From: Stentor roeselii
Taxonomy: Eukaryota > Ciliophora > Heterotrichea > Heterotrichida > Stentoridae
DNA length: 64,000 bases
Direction of reading: 5' to 3'
Assembly: GCA_006503475.1 (NCBI GenBank)
Contig: RSEH01000003.1
Span: forward strand, 208,783-272,782
Shown here: piece after piece, positions 7,926-17,900 of the stretch
How positions within the stretch are numbered: the first letter of the stretch is position 1
Layout of the letters: each line of letters begins with the position of its first letter
Made by a program: the position numbers and the translations under genes
Notes under the pieces: model-generated
The model's database searches: none
The model's input: the letters and a program-made list of their open reading frames with translations, nothing else
What the model was told of the DNA's origin: nothing

Positions 7926-9668
7926 TTATCTGCTAAGGTCAGGAATGCCCCAGTCACAGTCAGTTTCAATTCCAAGGTTATTCTTGTACATAGTAATCCT
8001 GAAGAATCCCTTTTCTCCCCAAAAGGCTCCCCAAGAGTTCCTGACGATCCAATATTCAGTTCCATTTTCAACTCCCCATCCAACAATAGCGACTTCATGA
8101 TTGATTCTAGGGAATAAAAGCTTTTGACTGAAAATTCCTCCAGTATAATCTTCTAGTTGACTAGTTGCGTCGATTCCACATCCAATTGGACCATTAGTGA
8201 AAATTTCTGCTTTCATCTTAGCAGGAGTTGCGACGTATCCGTATTCAGAGACGAACCATCTTTTAGGATTAGCGACTGCTGAGCAGTTCTTTGATCCGAC
8301 GGGGCCGGTGCAGGTCTGACAGACCTGCAGAGCACTGCAGGCGTACTCTGCAGGGTTTTTCGCGATGTACTGTTGACAAGTGTCGTCAGGGATGCCGTGC
8401 TTGTGTCCGAATTCATAAACACCTCCAGGGTTGCCTCCATTACAAGTGCCGCCTGCGTGACAGTTGATGATCACCTGAGGACTTAAAGACAATGTAGGGA
8501 AACTGCCTCCATGAAGAATGTTTATTCTGTCAGCAAGAGAACTCGTCGTGCCATGAGCCCAACAAGAGCCGCAGTAGACTGGAACATGTTGATTTCTGGT
8601 GAAACTTAAAAAGTTGGTCCCGTTTACATTTCTCCAGTCGAAGTTCGCTGGAAGGTCAGAAAGTTTGACTCTTTCCCATGATGGCTTGTTTATTATTCGC
8701 TCTCCGTTCTCGAAGAAAACTTTTGGAACTCGACCTGGTCTACGTTTTTCGATTTGAAGGAAATCGTGAGTTATTGGCTTTAGAGTTTTTGTTGAAGAGA
8801 CTTGGGAGGAGGTCGAGTTTATGATTGTTACTTGAGGGTTTGGAATTGGTACTCCGCAGTATTGCTCGATACCGAAAGCGTTTGTTCCTCTTTGGATCAA
8901 AAAGTTACCGTTGTCTCCCCAGTAAGTTCCCCAGATGTTCCGGCCTTTCCAGTATTGGGTTCCGTTTGATACGCCGTAACCGATTATTTCTACTGCGTGG
9001 TTTAAGGAAACGTTTTGAGAGCTGTTGCCTAGGATTATTCCGGAGGTGTAGTCGAAAAAGTCACTTGTTGCGTAAAGACCACATGAGATTGGACCGGATT
9101 GTAAGGCATTTTGCATCGCGTCTGCACCTGAGATTATGCTGAAACTTGTGATGTTGTATAAGGGGTAGGTTGGAGGCACTGCGCAAGTTCCGTCTGGCTG
9201 GCAGGTGTAGCATGGCATGAATGAAGAGCAGTTTAAGCCGTCAGTATATCCTTTACCCTGATAAACCTCACAAGTTTCATCAGTAATTCCCTTATTAAGA
9301 ATATAGTTGTACGCAGTGATGAAGTCACCTCCACTACATCCATTGCTTCCAAAGTCACAACTAAGAAGTACCTGTGGTGCAATCACAACATCAGGGAAAG
9401 AAGCATTAAAAAGTACTTTAAACCTATCCGACAAGGTAGTAGCCGCAACAAATGCCCATGCACCTTCACAGAACTGAGGAACATGAGAATTTCTAGGAAC
9501 AGTCAAATACCCTACCCCACTGACATTGCTCCAGTCAAGAGCCGAAGGCAGGTCAGTCAAAGGTTTATTTGAAGTGAAAGGCGAGCCAAGTCCCTCAGAA
9601 TTTGGATTTTGTATGAAATTTGCAAAGACACTGGCGACCAGCAAGCCAAGAACGACTTTTCTTACCAT
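7926..9668 (-). CDS. Tandem cathepsin Z-like papain-family (C1A) peptidase; first domain lacks the catalytic Cys
   Basis: The 580-residue secreted or lysosomal protein begins with a signal peptide (first about 17 residues, MVRKVVLGLLVASVFA). Two C1A domains follow (about 38-275 and 335-580), both closest to cathepsin Z/X by the DW.NV.G....T.RN.HVP...C start, the LSDR/LADRINI helix and the paired Cys pattern. Domain 2 has a complete site: YCGSCWA (Cys about 369), INHEVAIVGWG His and RNSWG Asn. Domain 1 has FCEGAWA, with Ala70 in place of the nucleophilic Cys, while its His (LNHAVEIIGYG) and Asn (RNIWG) remain. So domain 2 should be active, and domain 1 is a pseudopeptidase that may bind substrate or inhibit. 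The usual cathepsin Z propeptide is not obvious in front of either domain. Confidence 0.93.
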   Translation of the reverse strand: MVRKVVLGLLVASVFANFIQNPNSEGLGSPFTSNKPLTDLPSALDWSNVSGVGYLTVPRNSHVPQFCEGAWAFVAATTLSDRFKVLFNASFPDVVIAPQVLLSCDFGSNGCSGGDFITAYNYILNKGITDETCEVYQGKGYTDGLNCSSFMPCYTCQPDGTCAVPPTYPLYNITSFSIISGADAMQNALQSGPISCGLYATSDFFDYTSGIILGNSSQNVSLNHAVEIIGYGVSNGTQYWKGRNIWGTYWGDNGNFLIQRGTNAFGIEQYCGVPIPNPQVTIINSTSSQVSSTKTLKPITHDFLQIEKRRPGRVPKVFFENGERIINKPSWERVKLSDLPANFDWRNVNGTNFLSFTRNQHVPVYCGSCWAHGTTSSLADRINILHGGSFPTLSLSPQVIINCHAGGTCNGGNPGGVYEFGHKHGIPDDTCQQYIAKNPAEYACSALQVCQTCTGPVGSKNCSAVANPKRWFVSEYGYVATPAKMKAEIFTNGPIGCGIDATSQLEDYTGGIFSQKLLFPRINHEVAIVGWGVENGTEYWIVRNSWGAFWGEKGFFRITMYKNNLGIETDCDWGIPDLSR

Positions 9669-9882
9669 ATTTATTCAACAGGTAGCGAAAAGAGCATACT
9701 GCATTCAAAGAAAAGTCTTAAATCAATAAAACCTCTATCTTTACCCAATTTTTACTAAAATAAACTATTTTTACCCCTTTTCTTACAAGGTCTTAATAAT
9801 TAATGGATTTTAATTCCTTATTTAGCGCCTAGTATAATTATTATCAATAAATTCCTTCAGAAACAATTATTTAATATTCATC

Positions 9883-10236
9883 ATGAAAACAAGGTTTACC
9901 TCAAAAGCTCAGATCTGTGGTATTTGCCTATGCGAAATAGCCGTGCAAGGAATCGTTGATTCTTGCAAACACGAGTTTTGTTTCGACTGCATTTCCAGAT
10001 GGTCTGACGTAATCAACATACAGATTGAAAACAAGTGTCCTGTTTGCAAAGCGAGGTTTTTAAGGATTACCTCAGAATTCAAGCGCAAACAATACCGTTG
10101 CCAGCGGTTAAAGAAAAAAGTTAACTATGTGAGTAACAAAAGCCAGAAATGCGGCGTTGATTTGATAACCTTGATTGAAACTGCGGAACAGCTCTTAACA
10201 CATGAGCTTTTCAGATTACTTGATCATGCTAATTAA
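9883..10236 (+). CDS. Small RING-finger protein, probable E3 ubiquitin ligase
   Basis: The 117-residue protein carries one C3HC4 RING at about residues 10-58: CGIC, CKHEFCFDC, then KCPVCKARF. All eight metal ligands are visible (C-x2-C, C-x-H-x2-C-x2-C, C-x2-C). The remaining C-terminal half is basic and helical with no recognised domain. RING proteins of this size usually bring E2-ubiquitin to a substrate, but substrate and location cannot be told. The divergent partner is the cathepsin-like gene, 214 bp away. The stop is 49 bp from the convergent coiled-coil gene. Confidence 0.85.
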   Translation: MKTRFTSKAQICGICLCEIAVQGIVDSCKHEFCFDCISRWSDVINIQIENKCPVCKARFLRITSEFKRKQYRCQRLKKKVNYVSNKSQKCGVDLITLIETAEQLLTHELFRLLDHAN

Positions 10237-10285
10237 CTAGATTTTTCTTTTAGGAGGGCTTTGGATATTATTTGGATTTATGGAG

Positions 10286-12424
10286 TTAGTTTCTGATTTC
10301 TTTTAAGGTTTGGATTAGCTTTTGCTCGATTTCAAGAAGTTCGGAGTTGGATTTATTTGTCTCTGCTGTCTTCTGGAACTCTAATTTTCTGACCTGGTTT
10401 TTATGGTCTTCTAGAGATTCTTCAAGACGACTGATGATTCTAAAATATTTTGAGTTATTTTCTTCGATTTCTTTTCGGAAAACGTTTTTTAAGTCGTTAA
10501 TACTTGAAACCAGCCACTCATAATTTCCCTCTGCTTCTTCCTCCAGTGATTCTAGATACCCAGCAATTTGACTGAAAGTTGATTGGGTCTCAGTTACTTT
10601 CTTTTCATTTAAATCATTCACCATTTTTTCTAAAGTCTGCTTTTTTGACTCTAATTCATCGATTTTAGTTTTGTAGATTTTTGACTCTTGTTGTAAAATC
10701 ACGATTTGGCTGTTGGCCTTTTCAAGAGAAGCGAAAGTAAGCGAAAATTCGTTTTTAAGTTGGAGAAGTTGGAATTGTTGCTGTGATTTAGTGTCACGCA
10801 TGCTGAATTCTAAAAGATTTTTCAGTTCTTCTGAATTTGAATTGAAAAAATTTGATATTTCTGTGAATTGTTGAAGAATTGATTTGGTGAAGACCTGATA
10901 AAAGTTTTTTAATTTTCTTGTTGATAGTCTTAGATTTTCCCTGCAATCAAAGTGTTTTTTGCAGGTTTGGGTAAGATGAAAATTCTTTGATTTTAGTTGA
11001 TTGATTAACATTTCAGAGTCTTTTATGTATTGCTCCAGTTCTTTTGTTTTCATTATGGACTCTTCAAGTCTCAAGGTTGATTCTTCAAGTTTTTCAACGA
11101 TTTTATTGTAGTCTTTATTTAATTCACTGAATTTTTGTTTAAATTCTTGAGTTTTTCTTTCAATTTCGCTTTGAAATTCGCGTTTATAATGCTTAAGTTC
11201 TACTTCATGGGTGTTCTGAGTATCTATGATTTGCTTGTTTAATCTGAGAATCTCATTGGCTTGGGTTTCATTGTTCGTTTTCATTAATCTCAAAGAAACT
11301 TCTGAGTTCCTCAAGGATTCTTTCAAGTTTTCATGAGTAGATGCAAGTGTTTTGTACTTCAACTCAAGACTTTCGAGTTTTTGTTGAAGGTTCTTGTTAT
11401 TGGCAATTATTTGTTCTATCATCGAATCAGGTATTCTGGAATTTTCAATATTTTTGCTATCATTTTCCGTTTTTAGTGAAATTATTTTCTTATTTTTAGC
11501 TTCGAGCTCTGAATTAAGCTGTTCATTTTGACTGATTCTTATAAAATTCTCTTCTTTTAGCTGGTCAAACTTTCTTTTAAGTGATTCAAGCTCGATTTGA
11601 TGCTGACTCTTCAAATGACTCACAATTTTTTTTACCTCTTCTTCCCTCTTCATGTTTTCCTGATCGATCACAGTGATTTCTTGTTCTTTAATTTTAATTT
11701 CATGTTTAAACCTGTTTTCCATTTCATTCATCTCCTCCTTCAACAAATGATTTTCATGTAAAAGTTCTTCAGTCTCTTCAAAGTATTTCTCCTTGAGTTT
11801 CAAATACTCTTGAGTGAATTTATTCAAACTCTGTTTCAATTTAAAAGCAAATTCTTCACTAATTTCAGCGACTTGATGTTTGCAGATCTCTTTGATTCCA
11901 TCTTCTAATTTTTTCGCTTCTTCCAGTTCCTGAGCGATTTTTTTGATTTTGACAGAATCTTCACTGATCCTCATCTTGAGCTCTGAAATCTTTTTCTTAT
12001 ATCTCAAGTTTTTCTCATCTAAACAAGTCTCTTTCACTGCTGGTTTGATTGTCTCATCCTGGACTTTCTTCATATTCAAAGCAGCATCTTTAAGGCGGTT
12101 GCGAAGGTCAAAATTCGCTTCTTCAGCAAGTTCATTTTGCATTTTAAGACTTTTAATCGTTGTTTCTAATCCTTTGACATGATTTAAAAAGTCTTTCGAG
12201 TTCTTCAAGTCGATTTTTTCGCTTGTTTCAAAATTTTTGCTGTGATTTTTTGATATTTGAGAGGTTTTCGCTGGAATTGAGTAATCACCAGGAAGAAAGT
12301 CACTTTGGCGATCGTTTCGAGAGCCAGAAATCGTTTTAAGCGACGACCTGATATCTTTGAACCTGTCTGAATAACTTTCTCGCGCGTTTTGCAAGATCTG
12401 TTCGAGTTCAACATCATGAATCAT
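10286..12424 (-). CDS. Long coiled-coil protein, unknown
   Basis: The 712-residue protein is almost entirely predicted coiled coil: Glu, Lys, Leu, Gln and Asn dominate from about residue 85 to 700, with repeated heptad patterns such as LEELKYKTLASTHENLKESL-like segments. The first 80 residues are Ser/Lys-rich and probably disordered. No catalytic motif, TM segment or signal peptide is seen. Such proteins in ciliates are often basal-body, fibre or scaffold components, but I cannot name a homologue. It lies 48 bp downstream of PP1 on the same strand and 49 bp from the convergent RING gene. Confidence 0.8.
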   Translation of the reverse strand: MIHDVELEQILQNARESYSDRFKDIRSSLKTISGSRNDRQSDFLPGDYSIPAKTSQISKNHSKNFETSEKIDLKNSKDFLNHVKGLETTIKSLKMQNELAEEANFDLRNRLKDAALNMKKVQDETIKPAVKETCLDEKNLRYKKKISELKMRISEDSVKIKKIAQELEEAKKLEDGIKEICKHQVAEISEEFAFKLKQSLNKFTQEYLKLKEKYFEETEELLHENHLLKEEMNEMENRFKHEIKIKEQEITVIDQENMKREEEVKKIVSHLKSQHQIELESLKRKFDQLKEENFIRISQNEQLNSELEAKNKKIISLKTENDSKNIENSRIPDSMIEQIIANNKNLQQKLESLELKYKTLASTHENLKESLRNSEVSLRLMKTNNETQANEILRLNKQIIDTQNTHEVELKHYKREFQSEIERKTQEFKQKFSELNKDYNKIVEKLEESTLRLEESIMKTKELEQYIKDSEMLINQLKSKNFHLTQTCKKHFDCRENLRLSTRKLKNFYQVFTKSILQQFTEISNFFNSNSEELKNLLEFSMRDTKSQQQFQLLQLKNEFSLTFASLEKANSQIVILQQESKIYKTKIDELESKKQTLEKMVNDLNEKKVTETQSTFSQIAGYLESLEEEAEGNYEWLVSSINDLKNVFRKEIEENNSKYFRIISRLEESLEDHKNQVRKLEFQKTAETNKSNSELLEIEQKLIQTLKEIRN

Positions 12425-12472
12425 TCCTTATTAGCTGCAAATAGTCTATTCAATCAAGATTTACCTAACTTC

Positions 12473-13435
12473 TTACATGGCTTTGCCTCTTGGAGGCGTG
12501 AATGGACGGTTTATCAAGTTGCTTCCATATCTTTTCTCAGCGGGCTTTAGGATCTGAAAACTGCAGAGCAAAGTGTCGTCGACGTTCATCAAAGCCGCTG
12601 CGTTGTAAAATTCGTTGCAGTAGTTCGGAGCTGAGAAAAGAGTCACCAGCTGCCTCTTCCCGAAGAACTCGTAACCGTCTTCTACTACTTGATGAGCTCT
12701 GCAGATTAGGTCAAGGTCGTGCTTTTTGAGGAAGGCTGAGACAGTATCAACCCCAAAAGTATACGAAACTCCTCTTTCATTCTCTCCCCAACTCTGCACA
12801 TTTTTATCCGGGTCACTCCAAAGCAGATCACAAACAAGTCCATTTTCAGGAACATCCATAGGTCTCATGATAGACCTAATATTATCCATAACCTGTAAAT
12901 CCGGAGAGAGTCCCCCATGCATACAAAATATCCTATCCTCAATAAGTGCAGCGATAGGCAAGCAATTGAAGCAATCAGTGAAAGTTTTCCATAGCTTAAT
13001 ATTATACCGTCGTTTACACTCATCATAAAACCCATAAATTCGATTGATAGAGGAGCATTCATGGTTGCCTCGAAGCAGGTAGAACTGATTGGGATACTTA
13101 ATTTTATAAGCAAGTAACAAGCAAATGGTTTCCAAGGACTGCTTGCCTCGATCGACATAGTCACCTAGAAAGAGATAACTTGAGTCAGGAGGGAACCCGC
13201 CGTATTCAAAAACACGAAGAAGGTCGTAATACTGTCCGTGAATATCGCCACAAACCTTCAGAGGCGCCTGAAGCTCTAGTAAAATCGGCTGAGACATGAA
13301 GACTTCACGAGCTTTCAGACAAAGACCTCTTACTTCTTGTTCTGTCAAGTTTACTTGCTTGCCTGGACGACATCCTCTTACTTCTAATAGCTTTTCAAGA
13401 ATGTCGTCGATGTTGATATCCCCGGTGCTCGCCAT
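12473..13435 (-). CDS. Protein phosphatase 1 catalytic subunit (PP1c)
   Basis: The 320-residue protein is a full-length, strongly conserved PP1-type Ser/Thr phosphatase. The metal-site motifs are intact: GDIHGQ, GDYVDRG, LRGNHE, HGGLSP and [14 protein letters not shown]. The C-terminus [10 protein letters not shown] has the TPPR site typical of PP1, which is phosphorylated by cyclin kinases in other organisms. The open frame extends 25 codons upstream to 13510, but I chose Met at 13435 ([13 protein letters not shown]) because PP1 begins here and because a TATAATG context precedes it; the longer start would overlap the divergent SOD gene. Substrate choice would depend on regulatory subunits not seen here. 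Confidence 0.97.
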   Translation of the reverse strand: MASTGDINIDDILEKLLEVRGCRPGKQVNLTEQEVRGLCLKAREVFMSQPILLELQAPLKVCGDIHGQYYDLLRVFEYGGFPPDSSYLFLGDYVDRGKQSLETICLLLAYKIKYPNQFYLLRGNHECSSINRIYGFYDECKRRYNIKLWKTFTDCFNCLPIAALIEDRIFCMHGGLSPDLQVMDNIRSIMRPMDVPENGLVCDLLWSDPDKNVQSWGENERGVSYTFGVDTVSAFLKKHDLDLICRAHQVVEDGYEFFGKRQLVTLFSAPNYCNEFYNAAALMNVDDTLLCSFQILKPAEKRYGSNLINRPFTPPRGKAM

Positions 13436-13466
13436 TATAATGTAGGGATTGTTAATGTTGATAAAT
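13436..13466. promoter_or_regulatory. 31-bp bidirectional promoter between PP1 and SOD
   Basis: Only 31 bp separate the divergent start codons of PP1 (13435, minus) and SOD (13467, plus). The stretch contains an ATTATA element touching the PP1 ATG (TATAATG on the minus strand) and GATAAAT touching the SOD ATG. Both promoters and both 5' leaders must fit here or overlap the neighbouring coding region. Neither transcription start can be read from sequence. Confidence 0.6.
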
Positions 13467-14195
13467 ATGAAAGTCTTACTGGTGCTTTTCTTCAGCTCTC
13501 TTGGATTCACTCAGGCTTCTCTTCAAGCTTGTAGTAAGGGGACCTGGCAGCCCTCAACATCAGTTTACCCATTTTCATTGATGACTCTTCCTTACTCCTA
13601 CGACTATTTGCAGCCTTTCATTTGGTCTCAGATCGTGACAGCTCATCATGACCACCATCATCTGGCATACGTGACCAAATTAAACGCTTACCTTGCCACA
13701 GCTCCTGCCCTTCAAACAACATCTCTCGTTGACTTAGTCTCAGGAGCCGGTAGCAATTTGAGTCTTCAGAAGTTTGCAGGAGGTGCTTATAACCACAACC
13801 ACCTCTGGTGGCAACTCACGAACCCTTCATGCGCTGCTCCTTCTCCTGTCGGACAGCTTGCCACTGATATCAACACCGCTTTTGGAAACTTTAGTAATTT
13901 CCAAAATCAGTTCAACACTGCCTGTGGAGGACTTTTTGGCTCTGGATGGGCCTGGCTTTGTGCTGACTCTAATAAGAACTTGATTATCACTACCACTGCT
14001 AATCAGATGAATCCTTTGATGACTGCTACTTGCAATCCGATTTTTGGAAGTGACCTTTGGGAACATGCTTATTATTTACAGTATGTTTGGAATAAGGATA
14101 ACTACTTTGCTCAGTTCTGGAATGTTATTGATTGGGTACAACTTGGGTACTTTTATGATAATTATGTGTCGAAAGGACAGCCAATTCCTTTTTAA
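13467..14195 (+). CDS. Secreted iron/manganese superoxide dismutase, Mn-type signature
   Basis: The 242-residue protein starts with a signal peptide ([17 protein letters not shown]); the ORF allows a start six codons upstream (13449), but the chosen Met gives a standard signal peptide and has an ATAAATATG context. The mature part has all four metal ligands: His in AHHDHHH, His in YNHNHLWW, Asp and His in [11 protein letters not shown]. Gly sits where Fe-SODs have Gln in the active-site helix (GGAYNH), and Gln is present in TANQ, the combination of Mn-type enzymes. It converts superoxide to peroxide and O2. Export is unusual for this family and suggests a vacuolar, alveolar or extracellular role. 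Fe or cambialistic use is not excluded. Confidence 0.92.
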   Translation: MKVLLVLFFSSLGFTQASLQACSKGTWQPSTSVYPFSLMTLPYSYDYLQPFIWSQIVTAHHDHHHLAYVTKLNAYLATAPALQTTSLVDLVSGAGSNLSLQKFAGGAYNHNHLWWQLTNPSCAAPSPVGQLATDINTAFGNFSNFQNQFNTACGGLFGSGWAWLCADSNKNLIITTTANQMNPLMTATCNPIFGSDLWEHAYYLQYVWNKDNYFAQFWNVIDWVQLGYFYDNYVSKGQPIPF

Positions 14196-14929
14196 TAGGT
14201 AGATAAATTTAGTGATTTGTGGATGTTTGAAGTTTTATAGGGTATTTTAGATATTAGATGAAATTGCAGATATACTTATTAAAGATTTTGGTTTATGATG
14301 ATAATTTATAGATAGGTTTAGGGTTTGGTATTGTATTGATGAATTGGGAAATTTAGTTTTATCTGCATGCTATTAATATAAATTTTCCATACTTTCATAC
14401 GTTTAATCATCTCTGACTTAGCTTCAAACTGCAAAAATACTTCAAATTTGCAATAACATTGAAAATAATTTTTTCCCGAAAATCTCTCTGAAAGATTAAT
14501 ATCTTCATACATCTCAACACACTTGAATACAAATAACTAAAATAATTGAAACTTACTATTCAATACACTATAATATAATCAAAATCTGGTATAAATGAAT
14601 AATGAACTAAAGAAACTCAAGCTTAGAGTACTAATGAATGGAACAGTCATGGGCCTCGTATCTAGCAGTTTATTATAATTATACAAAAAAGATCCCTGAT
14701 AAAGTATCATAAGCATCATAAATCTCAGAATCATAGAAATTTTATCGGATATGAAAAGCATAAAACTAGGATCATTTAGAATGATTTTGATTGAATATCC
14801 CTTAAAGTTTATTATAATCACTTAGAGATTATATATTACATTAGTTTTTGAAGAGTATAAAATTACCCTTAACAATTTTTAGATTAGTAGCGTTAGGACT
14901 TTTAAGCCATTTATTAATTGTGGTTATAA
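14196..14929. other. intergenic, AT-rich, no gene seen
   Basis: This 734-bp stretch is AT-rich. Two short ORFs on the minus strand (14318-14512 and 14579-14821) show no domain, have low-complexity composition and are probably chance. The last bases hold the TATAAATG context of the next gene. Confidence 0.5.
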
Positions 14930-17900
14930 ATGGTCGATCGAGAAGAACCTTTGCTAGGCACGGCATCAGAAGTAGGAAATGACTTAGAACAAACAGAGGA
15001 TCCTTGCCTAAGGAACCTAGAGCAAGTAAAAGCCCATATCGAACGTGAAATTACTCATGAAAAAATTAGAAACATCTTTGAAAGATCGATAATAAATGGA
15101 CATTCTGACTCTGTATACTCAGTTTGCTTTTCTCCAGATTCCAAGTTGATTGTGTCAGGATCAAAAGATTTTTCAGTCAAAATATGGGACACTAACACAA
15201 AAGAATTATTATCCACACTTGAAGGTCACTCAGGTATAATATTTTCTATTTCAATTTCACCAAACTCTGAGTGGATTGCATCTGGATCAGCTGATAAATC
15301 GATTAAATTATGGAGCCTTTCAAAAAAAAAAGAAGAATTCACACTTCATGGTCATTTAGATTGGATAAGATCAGTCTGCTTCTCAGTTGACTCGAAGCGC
15401 ATAATATCCGGATCTAATGATTATTCTATAAAGGTATGGATAATATCTGAACAAAGAGAGGAATTCACTCTTCTAGGACACTCAAATCGTGTACAATCAG
15501 TTTGTATTTCAGCTGATTCCAGGTGGATCGTAAGTGGCTCCGAAGACAAGTCCATTAAAGTATGGAATATAGCAAAAAGACAGGAAGAGGCTACTTTCAA
15601 AGGACATTTAGATGTTGTAAGAACAGTTTGTATTTCACCAGACTCAAAGTGGGTTGCTTCTGGATCAGATGATAATTTGATTAAAATATGGAGCATTTCT
15701 GAAAAGCGTGAAAAGTTCATACTTAGAGGACATTCAGTTGCTGTAAGATCAATTTGCTTTTCATCTAACTCACAGTATATTGTATCTGGATCCGGTGATA
15801 CTTGTATTAAAATATGGAACTTTTCTGAAAAGAGAGAAGAGTTCACACTAAAAGGACATTCAAATTGGGTGAATTCAGTGTGTTTTTCATCTGATTTGAA
15901 GAGGATTGTATCCGGTTCTGATGATAAATCAATAAACTTGTGGGATATGACTGAAAAAAATAATGAATCCACACTTAAAGGCCATTCACATTGGGTAATG
16001 TCAGTATGGCCTTCACCTGATTCAAAGTGGATTGCTTCAGGATCATATGATTTTTCAATTCGAATATGGAATGTGGCAGAACAAAAACAAGAATCCATTC
16101 TTAAAGGGCATACAATGTGTGTAAGAACTGTCTGCTTTTCTTCTGATTCCAAATGGATTGCTTCTGGATCAGATGATAACTTAATTAAAGTATGGAATTT
16201 CAGTGAAAGTAAAGTTGAGTTCACTCTTAAGGGACATACTGATTGGATATTTTCAGTGAGCTTCTCAGTTGATTCGAAGATGATTGCCTCTGGCTCAAAA
16301 GATTTTTCAGTTAAGATATGGGACACTGAAAAAAGAGTAGAATTATTCACATTCTTAGGACATCTAGACCGAGTATTTTCAGTTTGCATCTCGCCTGACT
16401 CTAAGTGGGTTGCATCTGGATGTGGAGATAAGTTAATAAAAGTATGGAATATTACCGAGAAAAAAGAAGAATTCACTCTTAGAGGACACACTGATTCTGT
16501 ACTTTCAGTCTGCTTTTTCTCAGACTCAAATCAGATAATATCAGGATCAAGTGATACATCTATAAAATTGTGGAGTATTGAACAGAGACAGGAAGAATTG
16601 ACACTTCTTGGACATCAAGGTGGTGTAAATTCAGTTTATCTCTCATCTGATTCAAAGTGGATTGTGTCTGGATCTAGAGATAATTCAGTTAGACTATGGA
16701 ATATCATTGAGAAACGAGAAGAGTTCATACTTCAAGGACATCTCAATTTCGTGAATTCAGTTTGTATCCTTCCTGATTCCAAGTTGATTGCATCTGGATC
16801 CTTTGATAATTCGATTAAATTATGGAATATGACTGGTTTTGAACAACTTGAGTCATGTCTTGACAGAGATTCAGTGTATGATATGAAGTTTTATACGAAG
16901 TATGAATTTGTTAATGCGATATCAATGATCAATTCCAGTCGCTATTCAAATATAGGACTTAATGGTATTGGTTTACTTCTTGGGAATAAGAATTATACAC
17001 CTTTGCACTTTGCTGCTCTTAGTGGGCAGACTGAGGCGATAAGAGCATGGTTTGACATTTTAAAACAATCTGATATAAAAGTTCCAATAAAAGCTGATAC
17101 TTATGGCAAAAGTCCTATTTATTATTCTATAAAGAAACAGCATCAAGTGGCCACTGATCTTCTTCTTAATTACATTGTCGAAATGACTGGAAATGCTGAA
17201 GATTCATTTAAAATACAAAATTTCTATGCATTAAGAAACGATATCAAGATTATCATAGAGAACTCATCACCAAATCTTTGTGAATTTTTGAGTAATTGTC
17301 TTTATTCAAGTAAGGTAGAGAAATATGGAATAGCAAAACAAAGAATGGCATTTATTCCTCGATTTTCACCTGATTACGACTATTTTGTTGAAACTTTTGA
17401 GACGCGAGAACAAGAGCATCTTACAGTTAAATCTTCTTACTTCACTCTTCCTTTTTGTATAGGCTCGAGTGATTCGATATCATTCCTAGAAGCACTTTTA
17501 AATTGCACAGATAAAGAAATATATAGAGTTCAACTCATCAAAAAGTTTGTTCAATGCAGATGGGAAGCCATTCTAAAGTTGGTACTTTTCTATTCACTTC
17601 TAAACTGGATCAATCTTGCATTAATAATATTAGAACTTAGTCGATTATCGGGATTACTTTCATTGATATCCCTAGTCATTGTTAATTCAACTTTACTTTT
17701 ATGGGAGATTCTTCAATTCAAAGCAATAGGAATAGACTATTTCAAAGATTTATGGAATGATATCGATATCCTAAAAATATTCATCACTATCATCTGGGTC
17801 ACTCTCAGAAATTTAAATTTTAAAATGGAATTGCTTAGTGTACTAGTTGTTATACTAGGTGGCATAAGAGGACTTACTGGTTTTAGAGCATTTGAAAGCA

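Noticed and set aside
13436-13510. 25-codon N-terminal extension of PP1
   Set aside because: It would overlap the divergent SOD start, is not like PP1, and the internal Met has the TATAATG context.
15421-16491. 356-codon ORF on the minus strand
   Set aside because: It is the antisense of the WD40 repeats; repeat composition keeps the frame open. The sense strand has clear domains.
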